Assembly (NCBI GenBank): GCA_036768475.1
Contig: DAIPMW010000010.1
Location: 1-64,000, forward strand
Direction: 5' to 3'
Origin: JAEUMD01 sp036768475
GTDB lineage: Bacteria > Pseudomonadota > Alphaproteobacteria > Rhizobiales > Hyphomicrobiaceae
DNA length: 64,000 bases
In this document: positions 43,984-53,346 of the stretch, piece after piece
Numbering within the stretch: position 1 is the first letter of the stretch
Layout of the letters: each line of letters opens with the position of its first letter
Translations under genes and position numbers: made by a program
Notes under the pieces: generated by a model
What the model was told of the DNA's origin: nothing
Database searches by the model: none
Seen by the model: the letters and a program-made list of their open reading frames with translations, nothing else

Positions 43984-43986
43984 CGC

Positions 43987-44871
43987 TCAACGCGCCTTCT
44001 CAGAGGCAGGCGCGGCGATCGCGCTCTGGCGCCACGGAGCGGGGATCATCGAGCGGTAGGTCTCGCCCTGATTGTCGCGTCCCAGAATGGTCAGCCCTGC
44101 ATCGTCCAGAGGCAGTCGCACAAGTACCGTCAGTGTCGGATCCTCACTCACTGGCTCGCGCAGTTCGAGCGTCGCGAGCTGCTCTCCGGCCTGCGACCTG
44201 AAATCGAGGTCTTCGATGAAATAGGACGGTGTATTGTCGCGAGCCAGGCCGGTGTCCATTGGGTGGCGGACACGGAAGCGCACACGCACCGAGCCATCGA
44301 GCTCGCGATAAAGCCTGCCTTGCGCGTGGCCGATCGTCTCGGACCAGTCGGCATCCTTGCGCGCCATGGCTGGTGCAGAGCAGCCGCCGCCCGCCGCGTC
44401 AAGGAACACACTGCCGACGTGCCAGACGCCATCGGTCGTCTGTGCCGCGGCGCGCACGGGAGTTGCTTGCTCGACTTTCATGCGCAGTGCGATGAAGGGT
44501 TCCGCCTTGCCGACGCGAAGCGTTGCGACATGCTGGATCGGATTGAGGTCGGCAAAGACGACGAGCTTCTTTACATCCGGAAGGGCGCGCGCATCCGCTG
44601 CGATGGGTACCTGGGCCTGATTTTCGACAACGCCCGGAACGGAGACTTTCACGCGATCGTCGAATACCACCGGATCATTGCCGAAGAACTGCTCCTTCAT
44701 CTCGGTCCACATGATCGAGCGCAACGGATCGTCCGCCGGAGCAGCCTTCGCATCCGCCCACCAGGCGAGGACGCCGCTCAGGACAGCGATTGCGCAGATG
44801 GAAAATCGCGGTCCTGCCGGTGCGATGATGTCGCGCAGGCTGGCCAGTGCAGGTCTCGTCAAGCGGTTCAT
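43987..44871 (-). CDS. Quinoprotein-associated SoxYZ-like carrier protein
   Basis: Periplasmic fusion of SoxY-like and SoxZ-like domains (about 50-170 and 180-290) behind a signal sequence. The swinging-arm cysteine is C164 in AGGGCSAPAM; unlike SoxY it is not at the C terminus but at the domain junction. In sulfur oxidation this Cys carries substrate-bound sulfur; in quinoprotein loci the cargo is unknown. Adjacent to the SoxH-like hydrolase and downstream of the binding-protein gene. An upstream TTG at 44907 with a weak AGGA site is an alternative start. Confidence 0.85.
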   Translation of the reverse strand: MNRLTRPALASLRDIIAPAGPRFSICAIAVLSGVLAWWADAKAAPADDPLRSIMWTEMKEQFFGNDPVVFDDRVKVSVPGVVENQAQVPIAADARALPDVKKLVVFADLNPIQHVATLRVGKAEPFIALRMKVEQATPVRAAAQTTDGVWHVGSVFLDAAGGGCSAPAMARKDADWSETIGHAQGRLYRELDGSVRVRFRVRHPMDTGLARDNTPSYFIEDLDFRSQAGEQLATLELREPVSEDPTLTVLVRLPLDDAGLTILGRDNQGETYRSMIPAPWRQSAIAAPASEKAR

Positions 44872-44977
44872 CCGTGTGGTCGCCTCAACTGCGTTGCGCA
44901 CTTCCAACCATCCTGCCCGAGATTAGCACGCAGCTAAGCGCTTCGAACAAATCGCGGCAAATTTTCCAAACGCAACG

Positions 44978-45895
44978 TTACGGAACGGGTGGTGGTACGC
45001 GCGTCACACCGTACTTCGCAAAGATCCGGGCGAGTTCGCCGGAAGCCTCCAATTCGCGCAAGACCTTACCTACAGCATAGCCGGTGTCGCGGCTGTCTTG
45101 CTTGACCGCGGTGCCGATCGTCCAGGCCATCCGCAGATCAGTATCGAACTTCGGCTCAGTAATCCGCACCGCGTCGCGTTGATCGCCCAGCAGCGCCTCG
45201 ATTTCCGAGCGCGGACCGATGAGGCCGGCATTCTCGCGAGCAAGAAAGCTCTCCATCGCGTCCTTGACCTTGCGGTAGGGATTGACATTCGCCTTATAGG
45301 CTTCGCCGTCAGCGAACATCACGTAGTAGTGCGCAGCGCTGGCGAACTGCACGGCAAGCTTTGCGTTTCGGAAGGCCGTCAATCCGGCCTCGGGCTCGAC
45401 CATGTCGGGATGGACGGCCAGCACCACCTGCTCGTGATGGTAGGCGTTGGAGATGCCGACGAGCGTGTTGCGCGCGATGAACTCCTTCTCGATCGGCACG
45501 TGCATCATGAAGTCGCCGACGTGGCCGCCCGTTCGCGGACCTTGCCAGATATTCGAGCGCAGGTCGTCATCAACCTCCTCGCCGGCAATACGTGCGATGA
45601 TGTCGGGCTTGAGGTTCATTCCCGCGGCGATCGCGCGGGCGATATCTGCGTCAATGCCCTTCACCGTGCCATCAGCCGCCGTCCACGAGAAGGGTGCAAA
45701 GTCGTCATAGACGATGACCCGGAGGACGCCACTGGCAACCACATCGTCGAGCGGACGCGCTGTTGCCGTACCTAGGACCAATGCTGTCCAGCCAACAAGC
45801 AATGCCCAGGATGTGAGAATGGGAGCGAGGCCCGCGAGGAGCCTCGCCCGCAAGTGACGCGTGCCGGGGGACCCGTGCTTGCGCATGGTTGACAC
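44978..45895 (-). CDS. Quinoprotein dehydrogenase-associated substrate-binding protein
   Basis: A 305-residue periplasmic protein of the extracellular solute-binding family 3 fold with an N-terminal signal/anchor segment (about 20-48). Blocks such as VLRVIVYDDFAPFSWTAADG, GIDADIARAIAAGMNLKPD and the C-terminal GKVLRELEASGELARIFAKY are typical of amino-acid-type binding proteins. Relatives (MxaJ/XoxJ-like) sit beside quinoprotein dehydrogenases and are thought to help enzyme maturation or metal or cofactor handling. The start is GTG 45895, preceded by AGGGCG, 12 bases from the cytochrome gene. Confidence 0.85.
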   Translation of the reverse strand: MSTMRKHGSPGTRHLRARLLAGLAPILTSWALLVGWTALVLGTATARPLDDVVASGVLRVIVYDDFAPFSWTAADGTVKGIDADIARAIAAGMNLKPDIIARIAGEEVDDDLRSNIWQGPRTGGHVGDFMMHVPIEKEFIARNTLVGISNAYHHEQVVLAVHPDMVEPEAGLTAFRNAKLAVQFASAAHYYVMFADGEAYKANVNPYRKVKDAMESFLARENAGLIGPRSEIEALLGDQRDAVRITEPKFDTDLRMAWTIGTAVKQDSRDTGYAVGKVLRELEASGELARIFAKYGVTRVPPPVP

Positions 45896-45907
45896 GCGTC
45901 GCCCTGC

Positions 45908-46339
45908 TCAGCTGTCGTCGTGCTGGGATTCGATGTAGGCGCGGATCGCCCACATCGCTTCCTGGCTGAGGATGCCCTCGAAGGCCGGCATTTTGGTAAC
46001 GCCATTGATGGTGGCACCGCGACGAATACGCTCCATAAACCACTCGTCGCCGGTTTCACCCTTCTCGAGATAGCGGAGATCGGGAGCAAGGCCGCCGGAG
46101 ATCACCTGCAAGCCGTGACAACGTGCGCAGTTCTGATTGTAGCCCGAAGAGCCGATCTTGATCGCGAGCTCATTGCCACTGTACGGATTTTTCTCGCGCC
46201 ACTCTTCCCCGAGTGCCTCCAGGCCGGTCGTATCGATGGGTTGCGGCTGCACGTCGCCGTGCGCACTTACCTTTGCCGCAGTCGCCGCAAAGCTTGCGCC
46301 AATGATGCACGCAGCGGTCACGATGCGTAGAGAAGCCAT
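45908..46339 (-). CDS. Cytochrome c-550 (PedF-type) electron acceptor
   Basis: A 143-residue periplasmic cytochrome c with signal peptide (1-27), heme site C71-A-R-C74-H75, and axial Met 117 in TKMPAF. It is first in the operon with the binding protein, carrier and hydrolase. It is probably the acceptor of electrons from the PQQ dehydrogenase, passing them to the respiratory chain. The ATG at 46339 follows GGAGTGCTTGG. Confidence 0.88.
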   Translation of the reverse strand: MASLRIVTAACIIGASFAATAAKVSAHGDVQPQPIDTTGLEALGEEWREKNPYSGNELAIKIGSSGYNQNCARCHGLQVISGGLAPDLRYLEKGETGDEWFMERIRRGATINGVTKMPAFEGILSQEAMWAIRAYIESQHDDS

Positions 46340-46683
46340 CCAAGCACTCCGCGTTTCCTTAAGGGTGGTGTTTGTTCTTTTCGTTGGCGCCGAAGATAAT
46401 CGAGCGAGCACATCGGATAAAATTGCCAAATAGTGCATGAGCATCGCCAAGATGCAGGAACGGCACCTGGCATTTGCGCTGCCGCCGCGTGCGAAACGCT
46501 GGCCGCTCCTTCGCCGTTTGCCTATGATCCTTCTGTTACGTTGTACCATAGTACACTTGGGCCGCGTGGCCGGCCTCTTTAGCATCGGAGAAACGGGCCG
46601 TCGGGCTCGTCATGGCCGCAAACAACACTTCAACAATCAACGAAGGCCTGCGAGGAAACGCGCGAGAAGGAACGCTTACCAAG
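46340..46683. promoter_or_regulatory. Divergent promoter region between cytochrome c and beta-propeller operons
   Basis: 344 bases separating the minus-strand cytochrome operon from the plus-strand propeller gene (if the latter starts at 46684). It holds the motif TTGCCAAATAGTGC at 46423-46436 and a near-palindrome GTACCATAGTAC at about 46545, whose half-site resembles the first motif. No further gene is seen. Confidence 0.5.
46423..46436 (-). promoter_or_regulatory. Candidate shared regulatory site, copy 2
   Basis: TTGCCAAATAGTGC differs by one base from the site at 42760-42773. It is 84 bases before the cytochrome c start codon, in the same orientation relative to transcription as the other copy. 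Confidence 0.55.
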
Positions 46684-47682
46684 ATGCGGGCGAAAGTTCG
46701 GGCACGACCCCTGGCCCATTCGATGGCCGCATTCGTCTTTGCCGCCGCCGCTCCGGGGCCTCTCGACGCGCATGAGGCCTACGTCTCCAACGAGAAGGAC
46801 AATACGATCTCGGTGATCGATACCGAGACGAAAAGCGTGGTGCGCACCTTCGCCGTCGGACAGCGACCGCGCGGGATTACCTTCTCGCGCGACTTCAAGT
46901 ATTTTTTCGTCTGCGCAAGTGACAGCGACGCAGTGCAAGTGTTCGATGCGACCACGGACAAGCATCTTTACGATCTGCCGTCAGGTGACGATCCGGAACA
47001 ATTTGCAGTCTCACCAGACAACAAGCGCATCTACATCGCCAACGAGGACAATGCGGTTACCACGGTGATCGACCTGGCAACACGCAAGGTGATCCAGCAG
47101 GTCGATGTCGGCGTCGAGCCGGAGGGCGTGGCGATATCCCCCGACAACGCCATTGCGGTCACGACGTCGGAAACGACCAACATGGCGCATTTCATCGACA
47201 CCAGCACGTTCGAGGTGACCGACAACATCCTCGTCGACCAGCGCCCGCGTCACGCCGAGTTCACGCTCGATGGCAAGGAACTGTGGGTCTCCTCGGAGAT
47301 CGGCGGTACGGTCGCGATCATCGACGTGACGAAGCGCGTGGTCAAAAAGACCATATCGTTCCAGGTGCCGGGTGTGCGCGCAGATCTCATCCAGCCGGTG
47401 GGTCTGAAGCTGACGCGCAACGGCAAGCGGGCCTTCGTAGCGCTCGGGCCATCGAACCGTATTGCGGTCGTGAATGCGGAAACCTACGAGGTCGTAAAAT
47501 ACATCCTGGTCGGCCAGCGCGTATGGCATCTTGCGTTCACCCCGGAGGAAGATCTGCTGCTGTCGACCAACGGCGTCTCCAACGACGTGACATTCATTGA
47601 TGTGGGAAAACTGCAAGCGGTCAAATCCGTCACGGTCGGCCGCTATCCGTGGGGTGTTGCCATCAAGCCGAAATCGAAATGA
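46684..47682 (+). CDS. PQQ-dependent catabolism-associated beta-propeller protein (YVTN repeats)
   Basis: Exported protein of YVTN/NHL-type repeats, with segments such as AYVSNEKDNTISVIDTET, KSVVRTFAVGQRPRGITFS and FIDVGKLQAVKSVTVGRYPW. The first 33 residues form a signal peptide (MAAFVFAAAAPGPLDAHE). Relatives are found specifically in PQQ dehydrogenase loci; their function is not established. Start 46684 is chosen for the signal peptide; ATG 46612 is an in-frame alternative. The stop overlaps the next gene. Confidence 0.82.
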   Translation: MRAKVRARPLAHSMAAFVFAAAAPGPLDAHEAYVSNEKDNTISVIDTETKSVVRTFAVGQRPRGITFSRDFKYFFVCASDSDAVQVFDATTDKHLYDLPSGDDPEQFAVSPDNKRIYIANEDNAVTTVIDLATRKVIQQVDVGVEPEGVAISPDNAIAVTTSETTNMAHFIDTSTFEVTDNILVDQRPRHAEFTLDGKELWVSSEIGGTVAIIDVTKRVVKKTISFQVPGVRADLIQPVGLKLTRNGKRAFVALGPSNRIAVVNAETYEVVKYILVGQRVWHLAFTPEEDLLLSTNGVSNDVTFIDVGKLQAVKSVTVGRYPWGVAIKPKSK

Positions 47683-48314
47683 GTGCCCTGCCGCCCGATC
47701 CTGTGCGCGATGCTCGCGGATGGCCGAACCTGTTGGCCGCCGCGTGCTTGATCGTGCTGTCGCTCGGGCACTCTCGTGCCGCGAGCGGTGCTGAGCCCAT
47801 CCCCGATCACATCGATCCCTCCACCGGCTACAGAACGGAGCGCTATCAGGCTGCGGTGCCGCAAACGCCTCCTGTCGGCGCGCGCGTATGGATTGCAGAC
47901 ATCGACCGGCTCGTCGCCGAGGAGAAGGCCGTGCTCATCGATGTGTCGCCGATTACGGGTGCCGGGTACGATCCGGCAACGGCCCGCTGGCGCATTGCAA
48001 AACCGCACGCAAGCCTGCCCGGAGCCGTGTGGCTGCCGGAGGTGGGGCGCGGGGTGATCGACGCCAACGTGGAGCGTTTTTTCCGCCAGGAGCTCGCGCG
48101 GCTGAGCGGCGGCAACAAGGCACATCCGCTGATCCTGTTCTGTCACGCTGATTGCTGGATGTCGTGGAACGCCATGAAGCGCGCGGGACGGCTCGGCTAT
48201 ACCCGGCTCTACTGGTTTCCCGAAGGCACTGACGGGTGGCGCGACTGGGACCGAAAGCTCGTACCGATCGAGCCGGTGGCCATCGAACTCAAAGGTGACG
48301 GCGCGACACCATGA
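47679..48314 (+). CDS. PQQ-associated rhodanese-like protein with CxxxCW motif
   Basis: A 211-residue protein with a signal or anchor segment (about 16-36) and a rhodanese-like fold. The active-site loop reads C155-H-A-D-C159-W160-MSWN, giving a second cysteine beside the usual rhodanese one. The gene overlaps the propeller gene (ATGA). Families of this type occur with quinoprotein dehydrogenases. Sulfur transfer or a redox role with the SoxYZ-like carrier is plausible but unproven. Confidence 0.82.
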   Translation: MSALPPDPVRDARGWPNLLAAACLIVLSLGHSRAASGAEPIPDHIDPSTGYRTERYQAAVPQTPPVGARVWIADIDRLVAEEKAVLIDVSPITGAGYDPATARWRIAKPHASLPGAVWLPEVGRGVIDANVERFFRQELARLSGGNKAHPLILFCHADCWMSWNAMKRAGRLGYTRLYWFPEGTDGWRDWDRKLVPIEPVAIELKGDGATP

Positions 48315-48357
48315 CCGCCTGTCAGGGCGCCGCCACCTCGACGGCGCATCGAATTGC

Positions 48358-49551
48358 TCAGTTATTGAACGCGGCGATACCGGTGATGGCACGGCCGAGG
48401 ATCAGCGCATGCACGTCGTGTGTGCCCTCGTACGTGTTGACTGCCTCGAGGTTCACCATGTGCCGCATCACGTCGAACTCGTCGGAGACGCCATTGGCGC
48501 CGAGCATGTCGCGGGCAAGCCGGGCAATCTCCAGCGACTTGCCGCAGGAGTTGCGCTTGACGATCGAGGTGACCTCGTGCGCGGCGCTGCCTTCGTCCTT
48601 CATGCGGCCGAGCCGCAGGCATGCGCCAAGGCCGATACCGATCTCGGTCAGCATGTCGGCAAGCTTCTTCTGGATGAGCTGATTGGCGGCAAGCGGTCGC
48701 CCGAACTGCTTGCGGTCCAGAACGTACTGGCGGGCAATGTGGAAACAGCTTTCCGCCGCTCCCAGCGCGCCCCATGCGATGCCATAGCGTGCCGAATTGA
48801 GGCAGGTGAACGGCCCCTTGAGCCCCGACACGCCGGGTAGAATGGCGTCAGCACCCACCAACACGTCGTCCATCACCACCTCACCTGTGATGGAGGCGCG
48901 CAACGCGATCTTGCCGTGGATGGGCGGGGCCGACAAACCTTTCATTGTCTTGTCCAGGATGAAGCCGCGAATGGTGCCATCGTCGGTCTTGGCCCACACC
49001 ACGAAAACATCAGCGATGGGCGAATTGGAAATCCATGTCTTGGTGCCGTTGAGGCGCCAGCCGCCATCGACAACCCTGGCACGCGTCGCCATGGAGCCGG
49101 GGTCGGAGCCGTGATCGGGTTCGGTCAGGCCGAAACAGCCGATCAACTCTCCCGCAGCAAGGCCCGGCAGATACTTCTGCCTCTGCTGCTCCGAGCCGAA
49201 CGCGTAGATCGGCAACATGACAAGCGAGGATTGCACGCTCATCATCGAGCGATAGCCGGAATCGACGCGCTCCACCTCGCGGGCGATCAGCCCATACGAC
49301 ACATAGTTCAAACCGGCGCCGCCGTAAGCTTCGGGAATCGTCGCGCCCAGTAGACCCAATGCACCCATTTCGCGGAAGATCGCAGGATCGGTGTGCTCGT
49401 TGCGGAAACCCTCACGCACACGCGGGGCCAACTGCCCCTGGCAATAGCGGTGCGCCGTCTCCTGCACCATGCGCTCCTCGTCGGTGAGCTCGTTGGCGAG
49501 CAGGAACGGATCCTGCCAATCGAACGGCGAATTTGCGGAAACGAATGACAT
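48358..49551 (-). CDS. gcdH: Glutaryl-CoA dehydrogenase (acyl-CoA dehydrogenase family)
   Basis: FAD enzyme that oxidises and decarboxylates glutaryl-CoA to crotonyl-CoA in lysine, tryptophan and aromatic breakdown. The 397-residue product carries family motifs FGLTEPDHGSDPGSMATRAR near residue 136, WISNSPIADVFVVWAK near 171, and NTYEGTHDVHALILGRAITG near the C terminus, where the Glu of YEGT is the catalytic base of GcdH. The ATG at 49551 follows GAGGAGCC; a 32-residue longer version is unlikely. It is convergent with the CxxxCW gene. Confidence 0.9.
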   Translation of the reverse strand: MSFVSANSPFDWQDPFLLANELTDEERMVQETAHRYCQGQLAPRVREGFRNEHTDPAIFREMGALGLLGATIPEAYGGAGLNYVSYGLIAREVERVDSGYRSMMSVQSSLVMLPIYAFGSEQQRQKYLPGLAAGELIGCFGLTEPDHGSDPGSMATRARVVDGGWRLNGTKTWISNSPIADVFVVWAKTDDGTIRGFILDKTMKGLSAPPIHGKIALRASITGEVVMDDVLVGADAILPGVSGLKGPFTCLNSARYGIAWGALGAAESCFHIARQYVLDRKQFGRPLAANQLIQKKLADMLTEIGIGLGACLRLGRMKDEGSAAHEVTSIVKRNSCGKSLEIARLARDMLGANGVSDEFDVMRHMVNLEAVNTYEGTHDVHALILGRAITGIAAFNN

Positions 49552-49653
49552 TTTGGCTCCTCGGCAGATCAGAGGGGTGGGGCGAGGGTGAAGCCGTGGC
49601 GGCACTTTTTTCGCCCTTGATAGCACGCTTCGCGCGGTGGCATTCATTCGGCA

Positions 49654-52194
49654 TCATGTGCCGCGAGGCTTGGCGCGGGCGGTCGGCATTGCAGCGGCCG
49701 GATCATCCGGCCAAACGTGCTTTGGGTAGCGGCCACGCATGTCTGCTCGCACATCCGCCCACGAACCCTTCCAGAAGCCCGGAAGGTCACGCGTGACCTG
49801 GATCGGCCGGTGTGCGGGTGAGAGCAGCTCCAGTGTCAGCGGCAGGCGTCCGCCGGCAATCGCGGGATGCTCCTTGAGACCAAACAGCTCCTGTACGCGG
49901 ATGGCGAGCCGTGGGGCTCCCGCACTCTCGTAATCTATCGGGTGGCGATTGCCCGTCGGTGCCTCAAAATGCGTCGGCGCCTCGGCTTCGAGACGTCGCT
50001 TCAGCTCGTAGGGCAGCATCGCATCGAGGGCGTTGGCGAGGTCGGCCGCCTCGATCTGAGAGAGGCGCGACTTGCCGGCAAGGTAGGGCGCCAGCCAAAT
50101 GTCCGCAGATACCGCCAATGCCGCATCGGAAAGGTCAGGCCAGGCGGCTGGGTCGGCGGCGCGGATGAAAGCGACACGGTGGCGCAGCTGCGCTTGCGCC
50201 TTGCTCCACGGCAGGCGGGCGATGCCGCGCTGTGCGGCACCCTCTGCAAGCGCAGCAGAGACGTCCTCTCCGGGTCCGATGGCGCGTGCCTCCGACGACA
50301 ACACCAGCGACTCCAAGCGGCGGACACGGCGCGCCCGCACGGCGCCAGACGGCTCATCAAAGATGCATTCATCGCGCTCTTCGACACGCGCGCCCGCAAT
50401 GGCGAGAACGTCGCGTTCCGTAGCTGCCGCAGCAAGGAGAATGCGCGTGCTCGCGGCGGCCCCCTGCATCTCGGCAACGACGAGGTAGGCAGCCCGGGCA
50501 AGTCCGTCGGTGGCATCGACGGCGGCAGCTCGGCCATTGGCGAGCAGGAATTGTCCTGGCGCGCCGCGCGCCTTGGCGATGCGCTCGGGATAGGCGGCTG
50601 CAAGACAGGCGACCTCGGCCGGTGGCTCATGGGCCGTCGTCAGCCCTGTCGTGGCCTTCGATGGAGTGTGCGGGGACGAAGGCTTGCCGGCATCTTGCGC
50701 ACAGCTCGTTTGCTGCGCAACGAGCCGTGCCCAGCCATCCGCCAAGCGGTGCATGTCGGTTGCACGCCGCGAGCGATCACGGCGAAAGGCCTCGAGTCTG
50801 CGTGCTATGTCAGTGTCGTTGCCGCCCAAGCCGCGCTCGACAAGCAATGCGGCGATATGGGCAGCGTCGCGAATGGCATCAGCGCCGTCGCGCGCGGCTG
50901 CCTTGAGCATTGCGGCCAGACGTGGCGGCAGCGGAAGCGCGCGCAACTCGCGACCCAGGGTGGTTATTCGTCCGTCGATATCGATTGCGGCAAGAGCCCT
51001 CAATTCCTCGCGCGCTGCGGCCAGTGCGGCTTTCGGCGGTGGGTCGAGCCAGGACAGCGAGGTGGGCTCGGTAATGCCCCAGGCAGCGCAGTCAAGCAGC
51101 AGACCGGCAAGATCGGCCGACTGGATCTCGGGGGCAGCATAGGTCGGGAGGCTCTGCGTCTGAGGCGCATCCCAGAGCCGGTAGCAGGCGCCAGGCTCGG
51201 TGCGGCCGGCGCGTCCACGGCGCTGATTGACGGAGGCGCGTGACGCACGCACCGTTTCCAGACGCGTTACACCGATGTCCGGCTCGAAACGCGGCACCCG
51301 CGCCAAGCCGCTGTCGACGACGACACGGACACCGTCGATTGTGAGCGACGTTTCGGCGATGGACGTTGCGAGCACGACCTTGCGCCGGCCGGGCGGGGCG
51401 GGTGCAATGGCGCGGTCCTGGGCCGCCGCATCCATTGCACCGTAGAGCGGTGCGATGATGATGTCGGGATCGTCGATGCCCTCGGCGAGACGTTCGGCGA
51501 CGCGGCGGATCTCGCCCTGGCCGGGCAGGAAGGCGAGGATCGAGCCCGGTTCAGCAGCCAGCGCGCGGCGGATCGCGTCCGTCATCTCATCCTCGATGCG
51601 GCGGGCGGGATTGCGACCGAGGTAGCGCGTCTCGACGGGAAAGCTGCGACCATGGCTCTCGATCACCGAAGCATCACCGAGCAAGCTTGCCACGCGCGCG
51701 CCTTCGAGCGTGGCAGACATCACCACTATCCGCAGATCAGGTCGCAAGCCTGCTTGTGCATCAAGGGCCAGTGCAAGTCCGAAATCGGCATCGAGGGAGC
51801 GCTCGTGGAATTCGTCGAACAGCACGACCGCAATGCCTTCGAGTGAAGGATCATCGAGGATCATACGCGTGAATACGCCTTCGGTAATCACCTCGACACG
51901 TGTCTGGCGGCTGACTTTGGAGACCAACCGCGCACGAAGGCCGACGGTTGCTCCGACCTTTTCACCCAGCGTTTGCGCCATGCGCTCAGCGGCAGCGCGC
52001 GCTGCGATACGGCGCGGCTCGAGCACGAGAATGCGGCCGTCACCACGCCAGGGCGCATCCAGCAGAGCCAGGGGGACGCGCGTCGTCTTACCTGCACCGG
52101 GCGGCGCCATCAAAACCGCATTGGGTGCGCCAACAAGCGCTTCGGCGAGCTGGCCGAGCACCGCTTCAACGGGCAGGGGCGTGTCGAATTGCAT
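49654..52194 (-). CDS. hrpB: ATP-dependent helicase HrpB
   Basis: DEAH-box-type RNA helicase of 846 residues. Walker A is APPGAGKTTR (K36), motif II is DEFHER at 127-132, SATLEG follows, and motif VI is NQRRGRAGRTEPGACYRLW near 325. The C-terminal HrpB-specific region with RYPKHVWPDDP near the end is present. The biological role of HrpB is still poorly defined in most bacteria. Single gene; divergent from the HlyC-like gene. Confidence 0.95.
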   Translation of the reverse strand: MQFDTPLPVEAVLGQLAEALVGAPNAVLMAPPGAGKTTRVPLALLDAPWRGDGRILVLEPRRIAARAAAERMAQTLGEKVGATVGLRARLVSKVSRQTRVEVITEGVFTRMILDDPSLEGIAVVLFDEFHERSLDADFGLALALDAQAGLRPDLRIVVMSATLEGARVASLLGDASVIESHGRSFPVETRYLGRNPARRIEDEMTDAIRRALAAEPGSILAFLPGQGEIRRVAERLAEGIDDPDIIIAPLYGAMDAAAQDRAIAPAPPGRRKVVLATSIAETSLTIDGVRVVVDSGLARVPRFEPDIGVTRLETVRASRASVNQRRGRAGRTEPGACYRLWDAPQTQSLPTYAAPEIQSADLAGLLLDCAAWGITEPTSLSWLDPPPKAALAAAREELRALAAIDIDGRITTLGRELRALPLPPRLAAMLKAAARDGADAIRDAAHIAALLVERGLGGNDTDIARRLEAFRRDRSRRATDMHRLADGWARLVAQQTSCAQDAGKPSSPHTPSKATTGLTTAHEPPAEVACLAAAYPERIAKARGAPGQFLLANGRAAAVDATDGLARAAYLVVAEMQGAAASTRILLAAAATERDVLAIAGARVEERDECIFDEPSGAVRARRVRRLESLVLSSEARAIGPGEDVSAALAEGAAQRGIARLPWSKAQAQLRHRVAFIRAADPAAWPDLSDAALAVSADIWLAPYLAGKSRLSQIEAADLANALDAMLPYELKRRLEAEAPTHFEAPTGNRHPIDYESAGAPRLAIRVQELFGLKEHPAIAGGRLPLTLELLSPAHRPIQVTRDLPGFWKGSWADVRADMRGRYPKHVWPDDPAAAMPTARAKPRGT

Positions 52195-52560
52195 CAGCGG
52201 GCCGTCGCGGACGTCCGCGCCAGTGCGTCATTGGCGCGCGTGAAGGTGAGTGTCAAACGCATCGGCTCAGCCGGACCTGCTGGGTTGTTGACCAAAGGCG
52301 ATCTGATACATGGGATAGCCCTTCGCGAGGAACGAGAATGCGGTGCCGCCGTTGCGCGGGACTGCGGTCTGATGCCGACCGCAACGGCGCTATTGCGATC
52401 ATTCCATTGACCATCTGCGGATATAGGTCAATCTATCGGCTTCCCGCACCCGCCGAGCGAGTTCGGGCCGTTCAGCTCCATCAAGATGGCAATTCGAGCC
52501 GACAGTGCAGCCCTCTCACCACCGAAGCAGCGCTTCTCCCCAGCAAAAGAGCAGATTCAG
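52195..52560. other. Divergent gap between hrpB and the HlyC-like gene
   Basis: 366 bases with promoters expected for both flanking genes. Overlapping short frames show no family features. Nothing further recognised. Confidence 0.35.
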
Positions 52561-53106
52561 ATGAAAGAGCCCACATCCTCGCCTTCGGTAGAATCCACCG
52601 GTAACAGCCAGCCGAAGGCCGGCCGCGACCTCGAAACCGCGCGGGCGCATTCGCGCGCGCTGGCGGCAAACCTGGGTGCGGTCGTGGCGATCATGATGCG
52701 CAGCCCAGAACATCGCAACGCAACCCTCTCGGAAATCGAGACGTTGGTCGGGCCACCGCTAGGCCTCGATCAGATCGCAATCGTGGAGGCGCATGATGCC
52801 GAAAGTGGCATCGTTGCACCTGCGGCGGCCGTGCTTTGGGCGATGGTTTCGCCGGAAACCGACGCGCGCCTGTCGAATGCCGCCGATACCAAGCCGCGTC
52901 TGGAGCCTGGCGACTGGCGCAGTGGTCCGATCCCCTGGGTCATCGCCGCGATCGGACACAAGACGGCGGTAACACAGCTGCTGGAGCAGTTCGTGAAGTC
53001 GCGGTTCCCAGATTCGCCGCCAAAGATCAGGATCCGCGAGAAGGACGGTAGCGTCAGGATCGGCCTCGTGCGGATCGGCAGCCCGCAAGCCGCGGGGGAA
53101 GCTTAG
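52561..53106 (+). CDS. HlyC-like toxin-activating lysine acyltransferase
   Basis: A 181-residue protein of the RTX toxin acyltransferase family, which transfers fatty acyl groups from acyl carrier protein to lysines of an RTX protoxin. Family features are LGAVVAIMMRSPEHRNATL with H51 in the position of the HlyC catalytic His, then EIETLVGPPLGLDQIAIV, AAAVLWAMVSPETDARL, RLEPGDWRSGPIPWVIAAIG. The N-terminal 25 residues are polar and unlike classical HlyC. It is followed after 240 bases by type I secretion genes, but no RTX protein gene is in sight. Its substrate is therefore unknown and may not be a toxin. Confidence 0.8.
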   Translation: MKEPTSSPSVESTGNSQPKAGRDLETARAHSRALAANLGAVVAIMMRSPEHRNATLSEIETLVGPPLGLDQIAIVEAHDAESGIVAPAAAVLWAMVSPETDARLSNAADTKPRLEPGDWRSGPIPWVIAAIGHKTAVTQLLEQFVKSRFPDSPPKIRIREKDGSVRIGLVRIGSPQAAGEA

Positions 53107-53346
53107 CTTTCCCTGGCACCGGCTTCACGCACGGCCAAGCCGCACCGATCCGCCGCCACGTACGCTGGCGAGCGGCCGAGGCTCGTCGCATGCGTTGGCC
53201 AGCGGGACCGGCTCAGCGCTCCTCCCCCGGCATCACCCCTTCCAAAAACACTGATCAGTTACTAAAATAGTGCGACAAAAGAGAAATTCGTCGCCCTGCC
53301 GTCGTATTCTCGAACGGGGCTGACGCGGCCGCAACGCAACTGTCGC

